A stretch of 47,881 bases of DNA, from contig JANXEV010000005.1 in the NCBI GenBank assembly GCA_025057985.1, positions 1 to 47,881 on the forward strand, given 5' to 3'. Every line of letters begins with the position of its first letter. The first letter of the stretch is position 1. The notes below the pieces were generated by a model. It worked only from the letters and a program-made list of their open reading frames with translations, was not told the origin of the DNA and made no database searches. Origin of the DNA: Candidatus Aenigmatarchaeota archaeon (GTDB taxonomy: Archaea > Aenigmatarchaeota > Aenigmatarchaeia > CG10238-14 > SpSt-28). The translations under genes were made by a program, and so were the position numbers. Shown here one piece after another: positions 38,953-47,716 of this stretch.

Positions 38953-39791
38953 TAAAAGTTTTTTAAACGAGAAAGAAGCAAACTCAGTGCCTTAGAAACG
39001 GTAAACCCTGTTAAACGATCTTCTTTCGCCGCATTAAAACAACATACATCTAATCCAACGATCTCTCCTTCTAAGTTTCTAACGATTCTCCTAAAATCTT
39101 CCATCAAAATTCCTTCAGGTTCGGGATAGTCTACAGAAGGACATATCGAAGGATCAAAAACATCGACATCTAAACTAACATAAATTCTTGACCTTTTACT
39201 GAATTCTTTTAAAGTCTCGAACACTCTATCGTTTTTAATTTCAAACGAAGATATAAACTTGATTTCTTTTTCTCTCAAAAACGACAACTCATCCTGATCT
39301 AAAGATCTGACTCCCATAACCAAAACTTCTTTTCTACTTCCTTCCATCAACCTTCTCAGCCAAGTAGCTCCATTAAACTTTTCTCTATCCCTACAAGAAT
39401 CTAATTTGATAATTTCATCCATGTATCTATCTTTACAATCTGCGTGTGCATCGAAAACCAAAAGTTTTTCCTCTTTAAAAACTCGTGAAATAAAAAGTGT
39501 AGGTAGATGGCCTCTTGAAATGATTAGGGGAACTTTTCCAGTATCTCTTATTTCCTTTACTACTCCTACCACTTCTTCAATTTCTTCCAACCTAACATCT
39601 CCGATGTCATGAATCCTTACGTTTTCCAGTAAATTTTTCTTTTCTAACAAATCAAAAGGTTCGGTAAAAGTACTCCACTTTCTTAAATTTTTAAGAACTT
39701 TCTTCGAATCCTTAGTATAGTCCAAACCTAAAACTATTACATTTGCTTCATCTTTTTCAAAACAATCTACACCAAACAACTTAAATCTCAT
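38946..39791 (-). CDS. Arginase/agmatinase family ureohydrolase-like protein
   Basis: SRGHLPTLFISRVF, FDAHADCKD, YVSLDVDVFDPS. Confidence 0.82.
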   Translation of the reverse strand: MRFKLFGVDCFEKDEANVIVLGLDYTKDSKKVLKNLRKWSTFTEPFDLLEKKNLLENVRIHDIGDVRLEEIEEVVGVVKEIRDTGKVPLIISRGHLPTLFISRVFKEEKLLVFDAHADCKDRYMDEIIKLDSCRDREKFNGATWLRRLMEGSRKEVLVMGVRSLDQDELSFLREKEIKFISSFEIKNDRVFETLKEFSKRSRIYVSLDVDVFDPSICPSVDYPEPEGILMEDFRRIVRNLEGEIVGLDVCCFNAAKEDRLTGFTVSKALSLLLSRLKNFYQ

Positions 39792-39827
39792 TGAAATATT
39801 ACTTCAAATGTTTTTATATTAGAAAGT

Positions 39828-40253
39828 CTATCTCTTGCTCCTTTGTTTATGTCTTCTACTTCCCCTTTTACTCGCACCTTTTCCGCTAGAGTGATGTGGT
39901 TCGTTTCTTCTTGGATCGTAGACAAGAAGATTTCTGTCGTACTCGATAAACTTGTTCTTCAATTTCTTATCCTTGAAATAACTTACTAATCCCTTTGCGA
40001 TCGCTTGCCTTATCGCCTCAGCCTGACCTACTATTCCACCACCTTTAACATTAACATTTATGTCAACATTCTTAACTGCATCTCCAGCCAAAATCAAGGG
40101 TTCTCTTATCCACATTCTTAAAACATCCGTGCCCCACAACTCTAAGGGTTTGGAGTTTATATAAATTTTGCCATTACCTGCTCTAATCGTTGCTCTAGCG
40201 ACCGCAAGCCTTCTTTTTCCTGTCTCTAACACAATTTTATCTTTTTTTACCAT
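39828..40253 (-). CDS. rps9: Ribosomal protein uS9
   Basis: GKRRLAVARATIRAGNGKIYIN; C-terminal SKRGSRRHKQRSKR. Confidence 0.95.
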   Translation of the reverse strand: MVKKDKIVLETGKRRLAVARATIRAGNGKIYINSKPLELWGTDVLRMWIREPLILAGDAVKNVDINVNVKGGGIVGQAEAIRQAIAKGLVSYFKDKKLKNKFIEYDRNLLVYDPRRNEPHHSSGKGASKRGSRRHKQRSKR

Positions 40254-40678
40254 CTTTTCTTCGCCCCCAACATTAAACTCAATTTTTCCAAAGTTATGTA
40301 ATCATATTTCAATTTTGACACGTCTGCGTCTTCAAGTTTTATTTTTTCTTTGTCCTTAAATTCATCCGGTTCACCAATGAAAACTTTAACCCTTTTATAG
40401 GCTTGTCTACCTTTTGGCTTATGCCAAGGTATCATTCCTCTAATAATTCTCCTCAAAATAGCATCAGGATATTTCGGATAAAAAGGTCCTTTTTTGACAT
40501 CTCCTCTATCTATCTTTTGTTTGTATTCTTCATATTTTGTCTTTTCTTTTCCGGACAAAACAGCTTTTTCTGCATTCACGATGACGACCTTCTCACCACT
40601 CAATATATCTTTTGCGACTCTTGTTGCAAGTCTCCCTGCAATTTGATTTGTCGCGTCGTATATCTTCATTTTCCACAC
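40247..40678 (-). CDS. rpl13: Ribosomal protein uL13
   Basis: YDATNQIAGRLATRVAKDILSGEKVVIVNAEKAVLSG; IIRGMIPWHKPKGRQAYKRVKVFIG. Confidence 0.96.
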   Translation of the reverse strand: MWKMKIYDATNQIAGRLATRVAKDILSGEKVVIVNAEKAVLSGKEKTKYEEYKQKIDRGDVKKGPFYPKYPDAILRRIIRGMIPWHKPKGRQAYKRVKVFIGEPDEFKDKEKIKLEDADVSKLKYDYITLEKLSLMLGAKKRW

Positions 40679-40681
40679 CCT

Positions 40682-41047
40682 TTATGCCATTATCCTCACG
40701 TTAGATCCTTTTGGGTTCTCTTTCATAAGTTCTTCGATGGAAATTGGTCTTGAGCCGCTTTCTTCGATTTTCTTTCTCGCTGCTGTTGAAAATCTCCAAG
40801 CTGCGATTGTAACTTTTTTATTCAAATCTCCAGTTCCCAATACAACACCCGGAACGACTACTGTTTCTCCTTCTTTCGCGTACCTGTTTATTTTACCGAT
40901 ATTAACTTCTATTCTCCTTCTCGTAGGCTTTGACAACCTCTCAGCCAAATCTTTCCAAATGGCACTTTTAGTTTCCAACCATTTAGACTTTAAACTCTCG
41001 ATTAGATTTTTCAATTCTGGATTTGTTGGACCCGTTCTCTTAGCCAT
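40682..41047 (-). CDS. rpl18e: Ribosomal protein eL18
   Basis: [42 protein letters not shown]. Confidence 0.95.
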   Translation of the reverse strand: MAKRTGPTNPELKNLIESLKSKWLETKSAIWKDLAERLSKPTRRRIEVNIGKINRYAKEGETVVVPGVVLGTGDLNKKVTIAAWRFSTAARKKIEESGSRPISIEELMKENPKGSNVRIMA

Positions 41048-41149
41048 AGATTTATATTTCTATGATAGTATTTATAAATGAATTGTCGGTAGATAGGCAA
41101 ACTTTTTAAGTCTTTATATCACGTTAAGAAACAAATCTTTATAAAAAGT

Positions 41150-41863
41150 TTATTTTTTTATTGCTTCCTCTTTTATAGGGTTAACGAAACCAAAACCCAA
41201 ACTATTTTTTTCACCCAACCCACAATCTAATAAAAACTTGTAAAATTTTCTCTCTTCCTTCGCCACATAATCTTTTTCCAGGAGTTTCCAAGTAGAACCA
41301 AAGATTAAAAATCTCTTGCCTCTTTTTTCTAAAGGGATTGAAACGCTTTTGTTAAAAATAACTTTAGTAAAAATTTCATCTATCTTTATTTCCTCATTAT
41401 AGAAAGCCTTATATTTTTTAATCGAGTTTTCTTTAATTCTCTCGAAAAAACCGACCAAATCTTTATCTTTTAAAAACGAAAAAGGTTTATTTTCATAAAA
41501 AACAATCACTGGACTTCCTGTTTGCCAACTCACTTTTTTTCCAATTTTAAAATCTTTGACCTTCACTCCTTCTTTTTTAAAAAGTTTATTTCCCAGATAA
41601 AAATATTGTATCTTGTTCAAAACATTTTTCATCTCTTCGATTAAAATTACATCAGGTGAAGAAATAAGCAAGTAATAAAAATTGTTTTTGAAAAAAACGT
41701 CACTAAAACAAAAATATTTGAAACCCTTCTTATCGTGCAATTCCTTCAATTTATCAGATTTCAAGAACATCGAATAGATGAAACCTTGAATCATAAATTT
41801 GTCGTTGAAGTAGGAAATTGTCGGTGGTTCTTCTATAGGACTAAAACTTAATATAATTCTCAT
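41150..41863 (-). CDS. cas6: Cas6-family CRISPR RNA endoribonuclease
   Basis: RAMP-like fold hints and C-terminal G-rich LLDCGLGEKNSLGFGFV; last gene of the csm operon. Confidence 0.85.
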   Translation of the reverse strand: MRIILSFSPIEEPPTISYFNDKFMIQGFIYSMFLKSDKLKELHDKKGFKYFCFSDVFFKNNFYYLLISSPDVILIEEMKNVLNKIQYFYLGNKLFKKEGVKVKDFKIGKKVSWQTGSPVIVFYENKPFSFLKDKDLVGFFERIKENSIKKYKAFYNEEIKIDEIFTKVIFNKSVSIPLEKRGKRFLIFGSTWKLLEKDYVAKEERKFYKFLLDCGLGEKNSLGFGFVNPIKEEAIKK

Positions 41864-42825
41864 AAAAACGTCAACTTCGTCAGTCCGGGTATAACTTTTT
41901 GTTCGTCGTCAGAAGTTATTAACCTTATACTTCTTGGCTCTCTTACATTTTTCATTTTACATACATTAAGCTCTTTTAAAATTGAATACAGAGTTTTGCT
42001 GTAAAAACCACAATATCTCCCTATTAAAACTAAAACTTCATTCTCTTTAAGATTTTCTTTAATTTTATTTAAATCTTGAGCAATTCCTTCGCTAGCTATT
42101 TTTTCGATTTTTTTGCAATAATTACTAAAAAACGTACTACATGCATCCTTCAACTCTTTTTTTAACTCATTTTTATCTATGTCATTATTTACGCCAACTG
42201 AAAAAGTTCCTACAAATTCATCTAACACTTCGATCGCTAATTTTCTAGTACCTATTCTAACAAATTTAATCTTTATCTTATACGAGTTTTCGGAATCTGG
42301 TAAACAGTCGGAAACAACAAAATTAGGTATATTTATCTTCTCTCTTAATTTATTCGGAAATGTAGGAGATCTGAAAATTTTATATGAATTTTTTAAAAAT
42401 TTCTTTATTTTATTCTTTTCAATTCCTTGCGCTTTTTTTAACTTATCGAAAATCCATGAAGTTAGAAACAAACCTTTCAAAGTGCTCCCGGGTATGATCG
42501 GTATACCATTCGATTTAAAAATCTCCTCTACGGTTTTATTGGGCTCTAAATTTGTAGGATAACTCTCTATTTTATACATAACTTCTAAGTCATTTCTCTT
42601 TTTTATAAAATCTATTAATTCTTCATCAAAAACTTGAGTTAATTCTTTAATACGCAAGTTTTGATGATATATTTTTTCTATTATGTTTTTTTCTTCTATA
42701 AACTTACTCAAAACATCATCTTCATTAAGCCTTGAACCATTTTTAACTAAATAGAAGAAATATCTATTTCCAGAACTTATATGTACTGGTGTTATGGTCT
42801 CAAGTTTAACTTTAAAATCATACAT
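41860..42825 (-). CDS. csm5: Type III-A RAMP protein Csm5
   Basis: VKLETITPVHISSGNRY, GIPIIPGSTLKGLF; operon position. Confidence 0.88.
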   Translation of the reverse strand: MYDFKVKLETITPVHISSGNRYFFYLVKNGSRLNEDDVLSKFIEEKNIIEKIYHQNLRIKELTQVFDEELIDFIKKRNDLEVMYKIESYPTNLEPNKTVEEIFKSNGIPIIPGSTLKGLFLTSWIFDKLKKAQGIEKNKIKKFLKNSYKIFRSPTFPNKLREKINIPNFVVSDCLPDSENSYKIKIKFVRIGTRKLAIEVLDEFVGTFSVGVNNDIDKNELKKELKDACSTFFSNYCKKIEKIASEGIAQDLNKIKENLKENEVLVLIGRYCGFYSKTLYSILKELNVCKMKNVREPRSIRLITSDDEQKVIPGLTKLTFL

Positions 42826-43756
42826 TTCTATCCTCCTCCCATTTTATTTTAATCAAAACTGGTCTTACCGGCACAAAGTAGTCTTTTTTGTGAACAGACG
42901 AACTCATATTGTAAATCAAATTCTTCAACTCAGAATCATTAAAGTATAGAATCGAGCCTTCCTTAAAACAGTATAAAACTCTTCCGACCAAATCTGAATC
43001 TTTCTTTGGTAAGTAGCCAAAAATCTTTACAATTTCATAGTGAGATTTACTAACATCTATCATTTTTAATATTGTCTCGTTTATAGGTATTCGGTTAAAA
43101 ATGTAATAATAACCCTTTTCTATTTTTCCATCTACTATTATATCGTTAATTTTAAACTTGTTATCGTGTTCGATTTTTAGTCTACCGAAACCTATACTTA
43201 TCCTCTTACCTATAAAGTGAATCGAACCCTCCTTAAAAATAGTCGATTTTATTAAATCCCACTTACCCCAGTTGGAAAATATTAAGAATTTAAACTCTTT
43301 CACAAGATAGGTAGAAATAGTATAAACGTTCCTCGCTTTACCTTCTCCACGTACTTCATTTTTTATTCTATAGCTAAGAATTTCGTAACTTTCTAAACCA
43401 TCACTTAAATCAAACTTATCTTTTGAATCGGATCTAATATTGAATTTTACAAACTTTTTCATTTTTTTCCTATCAAAATCTTCTTCAAAAAAAGTGTATG
43501 TACCATAGTTCGCTGGTAAATAAAAATTATTATTTGATTCGAAAAACGGTGAAGTAATGCCGATGTAAGTTAGATTGTCTCTCAAATTTCTTTTCAACTC
43601 CTCAAAGTCAGAATTAGGTAGGCATTTACTTAACAAATAAATGAGATAAGAGGTGAACCTGAGTGAGTCTAGTTGTTCCATTTCTACTCCTAAATAAAGA
43701 TTTCCTGTACCCAAACCCGACTTTAATTTAATTTCTAAGTAGTTCATGAAACTCAT
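42818..43756 (-). CDS. csm4: Type III-A RAMP protein Csm4
   Basis: KLKSGLGTGNLY...GKRISIGFGRLKIE; operon position. Confidence 0.87.
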   Translation of the reverse strand: MSFMNYLEIKLKSGLGTGNLYLGVEMEQLDSLRFTSYLIYLLSKCLPNSDFEELKRNLRDNLTYIGITSPFFESNNNFYLPANYGTYTFFEEDFDRKKMKKFVKFNIRSDSKDKFDLSDGLESYEILSYRIKNEVRGEGKARNVYTISTYLVKEFKFLIFSNWGKWDLIKSTIFKEGSIHFIGKRISIGFGRLKIEHDNKFKINDIIVDGKIEKGYYYIFNRIPINETILKMIDVSKSHYEIVKIFGYLPKKDSDLVGRVLYCFKEGSILYFNDSELKNLIYNMSSSVHKKDYFVPVRPVLIKIKWEEDRNV

Positions 43757-43793
43757 CCTTTACTCTAACTTGACTAATCTTTCTTTATACTAC

Positions 43794-44468
43794 TTACAAG
43801 TGTTCTGGTTTGAATTTTTCTTCATTCCCATTTATTTTTATGCTAATTTCTACTCTACCATAGCCTCTGGAACCGCAGCCACCTAGATAGGTTTTAGCGA
43901 CTAATTTTAAACCCTCTCTCAAAATCTCTATGTCTTCTTCTTCTTCTTCCTGATTCTCTGGTACCAAATAAGTAATCACTCCTGCAAACTTACTACCCAT
44001 GACTATTCTCTCCATCATTCTTGGAGTCGCCCTACCACTTACTCTATCTATAGTATTTTCTGGTTTAATTTCTGTTCCCAAGTTATATGTGTAGCCCCTT
44101 CTTTCTAACTCTTCCCAGTTCTTTAAAGTTTCTTGAGTTGGTAGTAAATCTGAAAATATCAAACGGCCTGGTTCCTCCTTACCAAACAATCTATTTATTC
44201 TATTTATTATTTTATCATCTTGTCCATATTTTTTTTCTAACATACATCTCATTTTACCTTTTAATGAACTACCTGGTATTATTGGAATTTTTTTGTTATT
44301 TTCAAAAACTGCTTTAAGGACTGGATTATCTAGACCTGCTATCTCGAAGGTTTCTTTTTCTCCACCTATCCTTAAACCGGTTAGGACTGTTATTTCTATT
44401 TTGAACTCTTTTATATTGTTCTTCTCTTTAGGATTCATATTGTTCTTATCTTCAGGATTCATTCTCAT
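43794..44468 (-). CDS. csm3: Type III-A RAMP protein Csm3
   Basis: LTGLRIGGEKETFEIAGLDNPVLK, IPIIPGSSLKGKMRCMLE, YLGGCGSRGYGRVE. Confidence 0.93.
   Translation of the reverse strand: MRMNPEDKNNMNPKEKNNIKEFKIEITVLTGLRIGGEKETFEIAGLDNPVLKAVFENNKKIPIIPGSSLKGKMRCMLEKKYGQDDKIINRINRLFGKEEPGRLIFSDLLPTQETLKNWEELERRGYTYNLGTEIKPENTIDRVSGRATPRMMERIVMGSKFAGVITYLVPENQEEEEEDIEILREGLKLVAKTYLGGCGSRGYGRVEISIKINGNEEKFKPEHL
44415..44462 (-). repeat. 24-bp x2 in-frame tandem duplication in csm3 (MNPEDKNN-MNPKEKNN)
   Basis: attgttcttctctttaggattcat / attgttcttatcttcaggattcat, two mismatches. Confidence 0.9.
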
Positions 44469-44485
44469 CGCCTCCCTTTACCTTC

Positions 44486-45061
44486 TCATTTGTAAAAGAA
44501 TACAACTAACATTTCTATCAAATTGTACAAATTCTTCGTTATTTCGAAAACTTGATCTTTTGTATCTTTTGTTATTATAGGGGTCTGATTTTTATTCTCT
44601 TTAGGTTTTATTAGTTCTAACGCTACTTCAAAAATTTTTTTATAAAGTGGATATATGTTTCTTATACCCTCGATGTCTCTTTTGTTTTGATACTCTAGTA
44701 TAACCAGCGCTTTAATTATTTTATTTACTATAATTTTTTCGTCCTTCTCATTCTTTATATCTTTTATAATCTCTAAAAACTTTCTTACCTGACTTTGTGT
44801 GACACCTTTCTCTAAAAACTTTCTTACCTGACTTTGTGTGACACCTTCTATATTCCCTTTTTCATTATTTTTTGCAAAAAGAAGAGTATAAATTTTCTCA
44901 AAGTTTCCATTTAAAAGAACGTCTAAAAGAACGTCTTTTATATCTTCTTCTTTTAAATTTTCCAAAACTCCTATAACTGGCGTTTCTTGTGCGCCAGTTC
45001 TTTTATTTTGTTGTACATCAATTCTTTTATTTTGTTGCATTGAACTCCGACCATCTATCAT
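44486..45061 (-). CDS. csm2: Type III-A Csm2 small subunit, internally duplicated
   Basis: TQSQVRKFL hallmark motif (twice); between cas10 and csm3. Confidence 0.85.
   Translation of the reverse strand: MIDGRSSMQQNKRIDVQQNKRTGAQETPVIGVLENLKEEDIKDVLLDVLLNGNFEKIYTLLFAKNNEKGNIEGVTQSQVRKFLEKGVTQSQVRKFLEIIKDIKNEKDEKIIVNKIIKALVILEYQNKRDIEGIRNIYPLYKKIFEVALELIKPKENKNQTPIITKDTKDQVFEITKNLYNLIEMLVVFFYK
44771..44848 (-). repeat. 39-bp x2 in-frame tandem duplication in csm2 (EKGVTQSQVRKFL)
   Basis: ctctaaaaactttcttacctgactttgtgtgacacctt[t/c] twice, one mismatch. Confidence 0.95.
44975..44999. repeat. 8-bp perfect inverted repeat AACTGGCG-tttcttgtg-CGCCAGTT in csm2
   Basis: Read directly. Confidence 0.85.
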
Positions 45062-47560
45062 TTAACCTACCTCCTTTTCACGAATTGTTTGATAAAAGAA
45101 AGAAAAAACAGGAACGAACAAATTTATAGCCATCAGACGTGTATCCTTATAAGATGTAACTAAACTTGTTATATTTTTGTTAAGAAACTCGTCTATCTCA
45201 GATGCATCGTACTCTTCTTTAAATTTCCAATTCCTTTTAAGTGTATAAATTATTTTAGAAAAACCTATGTAAATTGGTTTTTTGATCGCGTCGTTGGCAA
45301 CTTGTATATGAGAAGAAGAAATTTCAAAGATTCTAAACAATGCTGATTTTGAAATTTTATTCTCCTTGTAAATTTTGAAAAGATATTCAAATATTCCTCC
45401 AAGCCTATCGTAATAGAAATAAGGTATATAGTAGTCTTTAGATAATAATAAAACTGTCCCTTTAAGTTTTTTCTTAGCTTCTTTTTCCAAATCTTCGACA
45501 TTTCTGATTAAACTCAAAACTGGTATCTTACTTTCGTTAATCAAAATACCTCCCGAGAAACTTAATCTTTCACCAAAATAGTAGGAAAATTCTCTACAAA
45601 AATCTATGAAGAATTTAAAAACCTCATAAGGGCTACCAAAGAACTTAATATCATCTCCCCCACTAAAAATTACATATATATTTCTTCTCTTGGCTAAGTA
45701 GTAATTTATCAGACTAAAAAAGAAACTTATATAAAAACTCATACTGGTCCACCTACTTAAACTTCTTTCCGTAAAAATTTCTTCGACTTCTATAATTCTT
45801 TCTCCATCTTTTCTTATAACTTTAAATTTCCTTCCACCAAACAAACTACCAACATTATCAAGGTCGAAATAACCCACACATAATTTAGTAAAATCGGTTT
45901 TGAACCCGTCTAACTCAACAATTTCTACGTCATTTAAAATGCTTTCTCTAACGCCGCTATCTTTATCTTCACTTTTCTCTTTTTCGATCACCCATATTTT
46001 TAAACTTTCAAATTGACCATCTTTAGAAACAAAAGGAACATATGCATATTCGAATAAAGGTAGTAAATTAGTAATATGTAGAAGATCACTATTTAAAATT
46101 TTTGATAGATGGACAAAATAGAAAAGAAAGAAACGTGGGCTACTTTTAAAAACTTCATTTATTTTCATGGGTCTAACTATATAAGAAATATTACCAATTT
46201 TAAACTCATAACCTTCAGATTGGTGTTTTTTATCAAATATACCTATACCATCGTTCTTAACTAATTTTTCTCCCAATTCTTCTAACCATCTACAATTTTC
46301 ACATATATCAGAACTTTTATCTTCTAAAACATTACCACAAACCTCACAAAGTTTAACACCCTTACTATTTTCATTCACATTAGCAAGTTTATCGAGGATT
46401 GTGGAAAACTTTCTTGCTTTTTCTTTCTTTAACTCATTTGAAACTCTATCAATAACACCACCAAAGTTTTTCACAATTTCCTCGATGTTTTCGTCCATAA
46501 AAACAACACTTACTGTCAAGTCGCCATTGAAAGTTTTTAAAAAGAATTCTTCCAACTCTTTCTTTATTTCCATCATTTTTTCTTTGGACACAGGTTTGGA
46601 GAGTATAATAATATTTCCAGCTGAACAAAATATTTCGTTTGCAGTGGAGAGTTTCAATTTGTCTATTATGTAAAGAGAAATTATCTTCAAAAGCAAGCTT
46701 ATAATAAAACTCCTACCTCTAATTCTCTTAGTAGCATTTTCTCTCGCCTTCTCATAGTTATATGCCCTACTTATAAATTTCTGAATTCCACCGATATCTA
46801 GGGAAATTATAGTAGCTTTACGTTCGCCTGACAATACCCTAGTAGAAGATAGACAAGCAGTTAGCTTTAAATGATCATAAAGTGAAACAGAAATCCCTTC
46901 TGTCGTTTTAACTGAAGAGGGTATAAATTTAAGAAAGTCGAGAAGTATCAGCTGGAGATTATTAACGAAAACTTCTACATCTTTAGCACGACAAACTTTA
47001 ATTGCCAAATCTTCTAATTCTCTCCATTTTTCTTTCGAATAAAAATTAGACAAACTTTCCGGATCTGGAGTTTTGGTAGTTACTACGTGTTCGGATAATA
47101 TTCTATTTTCATCGGATTTAATGCTATCTAAAGTTTCTATAATTTCCGAGAGCCTTGCAGGTTTAAAATATATGTTTTTTTCCTCCTTTGAAACATAATT
47201 AATCGGTGCTATCATCGGTGTTTCTGTCCTTTTTTTCTTTTCTTCTTCTATATCTTTTACTCCCCTTTCAGAGGCAGAATCGGCATCACACTCTTTAAGA
47301 AGCATTAATAACTGAGAATATTTTGTAGTTTCATTAATTTCCGAATGGTGCATTTTCACTAAATTTTTAATCTTGTCAAAATCTATACTATCTTTTAATT
47401 TTTCATTTTTCTTTAGTTTTTCTATTAGAAACTCACAAAACTCCTCAGAATTTCTAACGTGGTTAGAATTGGTTTCGAATTTATAATATTTTCCTATATC
47501 ATGCAAAAGTGAAGAAATTAAAAGTTCTAAATAACTTTGCTCCATTTTTTTAATTAACAA
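45062..47560 (-). CDS. csm1: Cas10/Csm1, HD and GGDD palm
   Basis: LLHDIGKYYKF (HD), CEVCGN...CENC Zn finger, YVIFSGGDDIKFFG palm; 832 aa. Confidence 0.95.
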   Translation of the reverse strand: MLIKKMEQSYLELLISSLLHDIGKYYKFETNSNHVRNSEEFCEFLIEKLKKNEKLKDSIDFDKIKNLVKMHHSEINETTKYSQLLMLLKECDADSASERGVKDIEEEKKKRTETPMIAPINYVSKEEKNIYFKPARLSEIIETLDSIKSDENRILSEHVVTTKTPDPESLSNFYSKEKWRELEDLAIKVCRAKDVEVFVNNLQLILLDFLKFIPSSVKTTEGISVSLYDHLKLTACLSSTRVLSGERKATIISLDIGGIQKFISRAYNYEKARENATKRIRGRSFIISLLLKIISLYIIDKLKLSTANEIFCSAGNIIILSKPVSKEKMMEIKKELEEFFLKTFNGDLTVSVVFMDENIEEIVKNFGGVIDRVSNELKKEKARKFSTILDKLANVNENSKGVKLCEVCGNVLEDKSSDICENCRWLEELGEKLVKNDGIGIFDKKHQSEGYEFKIGNISYIVRPMKINEVFKSSPRFFLFYFVHLSKILNSDLLHITNLLPLFEYAYVPFVSKDGQFESLKIWVIEKEKSEDKDSGVRESILNDVEIVELDGFKTDFTKLCVGYFDLDNVGSLFGGRKFKVIRKDGERIIEVEEIFTERSLSRWTSMSFYISFFFSLINYYLAKRRNIYVIFSGGDDIKFFGSPYEVFKFFIDFCREFSYYFGERLSFSGGILINESKIPVLSLIRNVEDLEKEAKKKLKGTVLLLSKDYYIPYFYYDRLGGIFEYLFKIYKENKISKSALFRIFEISSSHIQVANDAIKKPIYIGFSKIIYTLKRNWKFKEEYDASEIDEFLNKNITSLVTSYKDTRLMAINLFVPVFSFFYQTIREKEVG

Positions 47561-47578
47561 AATTATTTAAATACTTTT

Positions 47579-47605
47579 ATTCGAATTTTCGAAAAAAATT
47601 CGAAT
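47579..47605. promoter_or_regulatory. Perfect 11-bp inverted repeat ATTCGAATTTT-cgaaa-AAAATTCGAAT
   Basis: Read directly; 19 bp upstream of the cas10 start codon. Confidence 0.75.
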
Positions 47606-47614
47606 GTTGAGTAA

Positions 47615-47648
47615 GGTATAAATATTTTATCGATAAAGTATTTATACC
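47615..47648. promoter_or_regulatory. 34-bp near-perfect palindrome containing divergent TATAAATA boxes (probable bidirectional promoter, cas operon / CRISPR leader)
   Basis: GGTATAAATATTTTATCGATAAAGTATTTATACC; 16 of 17 pairs complementary, the remaining pair is T-G. Confidence 0.8.
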
Positions 47649-47716
47649 CACCAAAATTTTGAAACATAGTTTTCTAAACGAAGGATTTTTTTATTAAAAA
47701 ACCAATTATAATATGG

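Noticed and set aside
43200-43235. gaatcgaaccctcc resembling a minus-strand tRNA T-loop
   Set aside because: Lies within csm4 coding sequence and no acceptor, D or anticodon arms can be formed around it.
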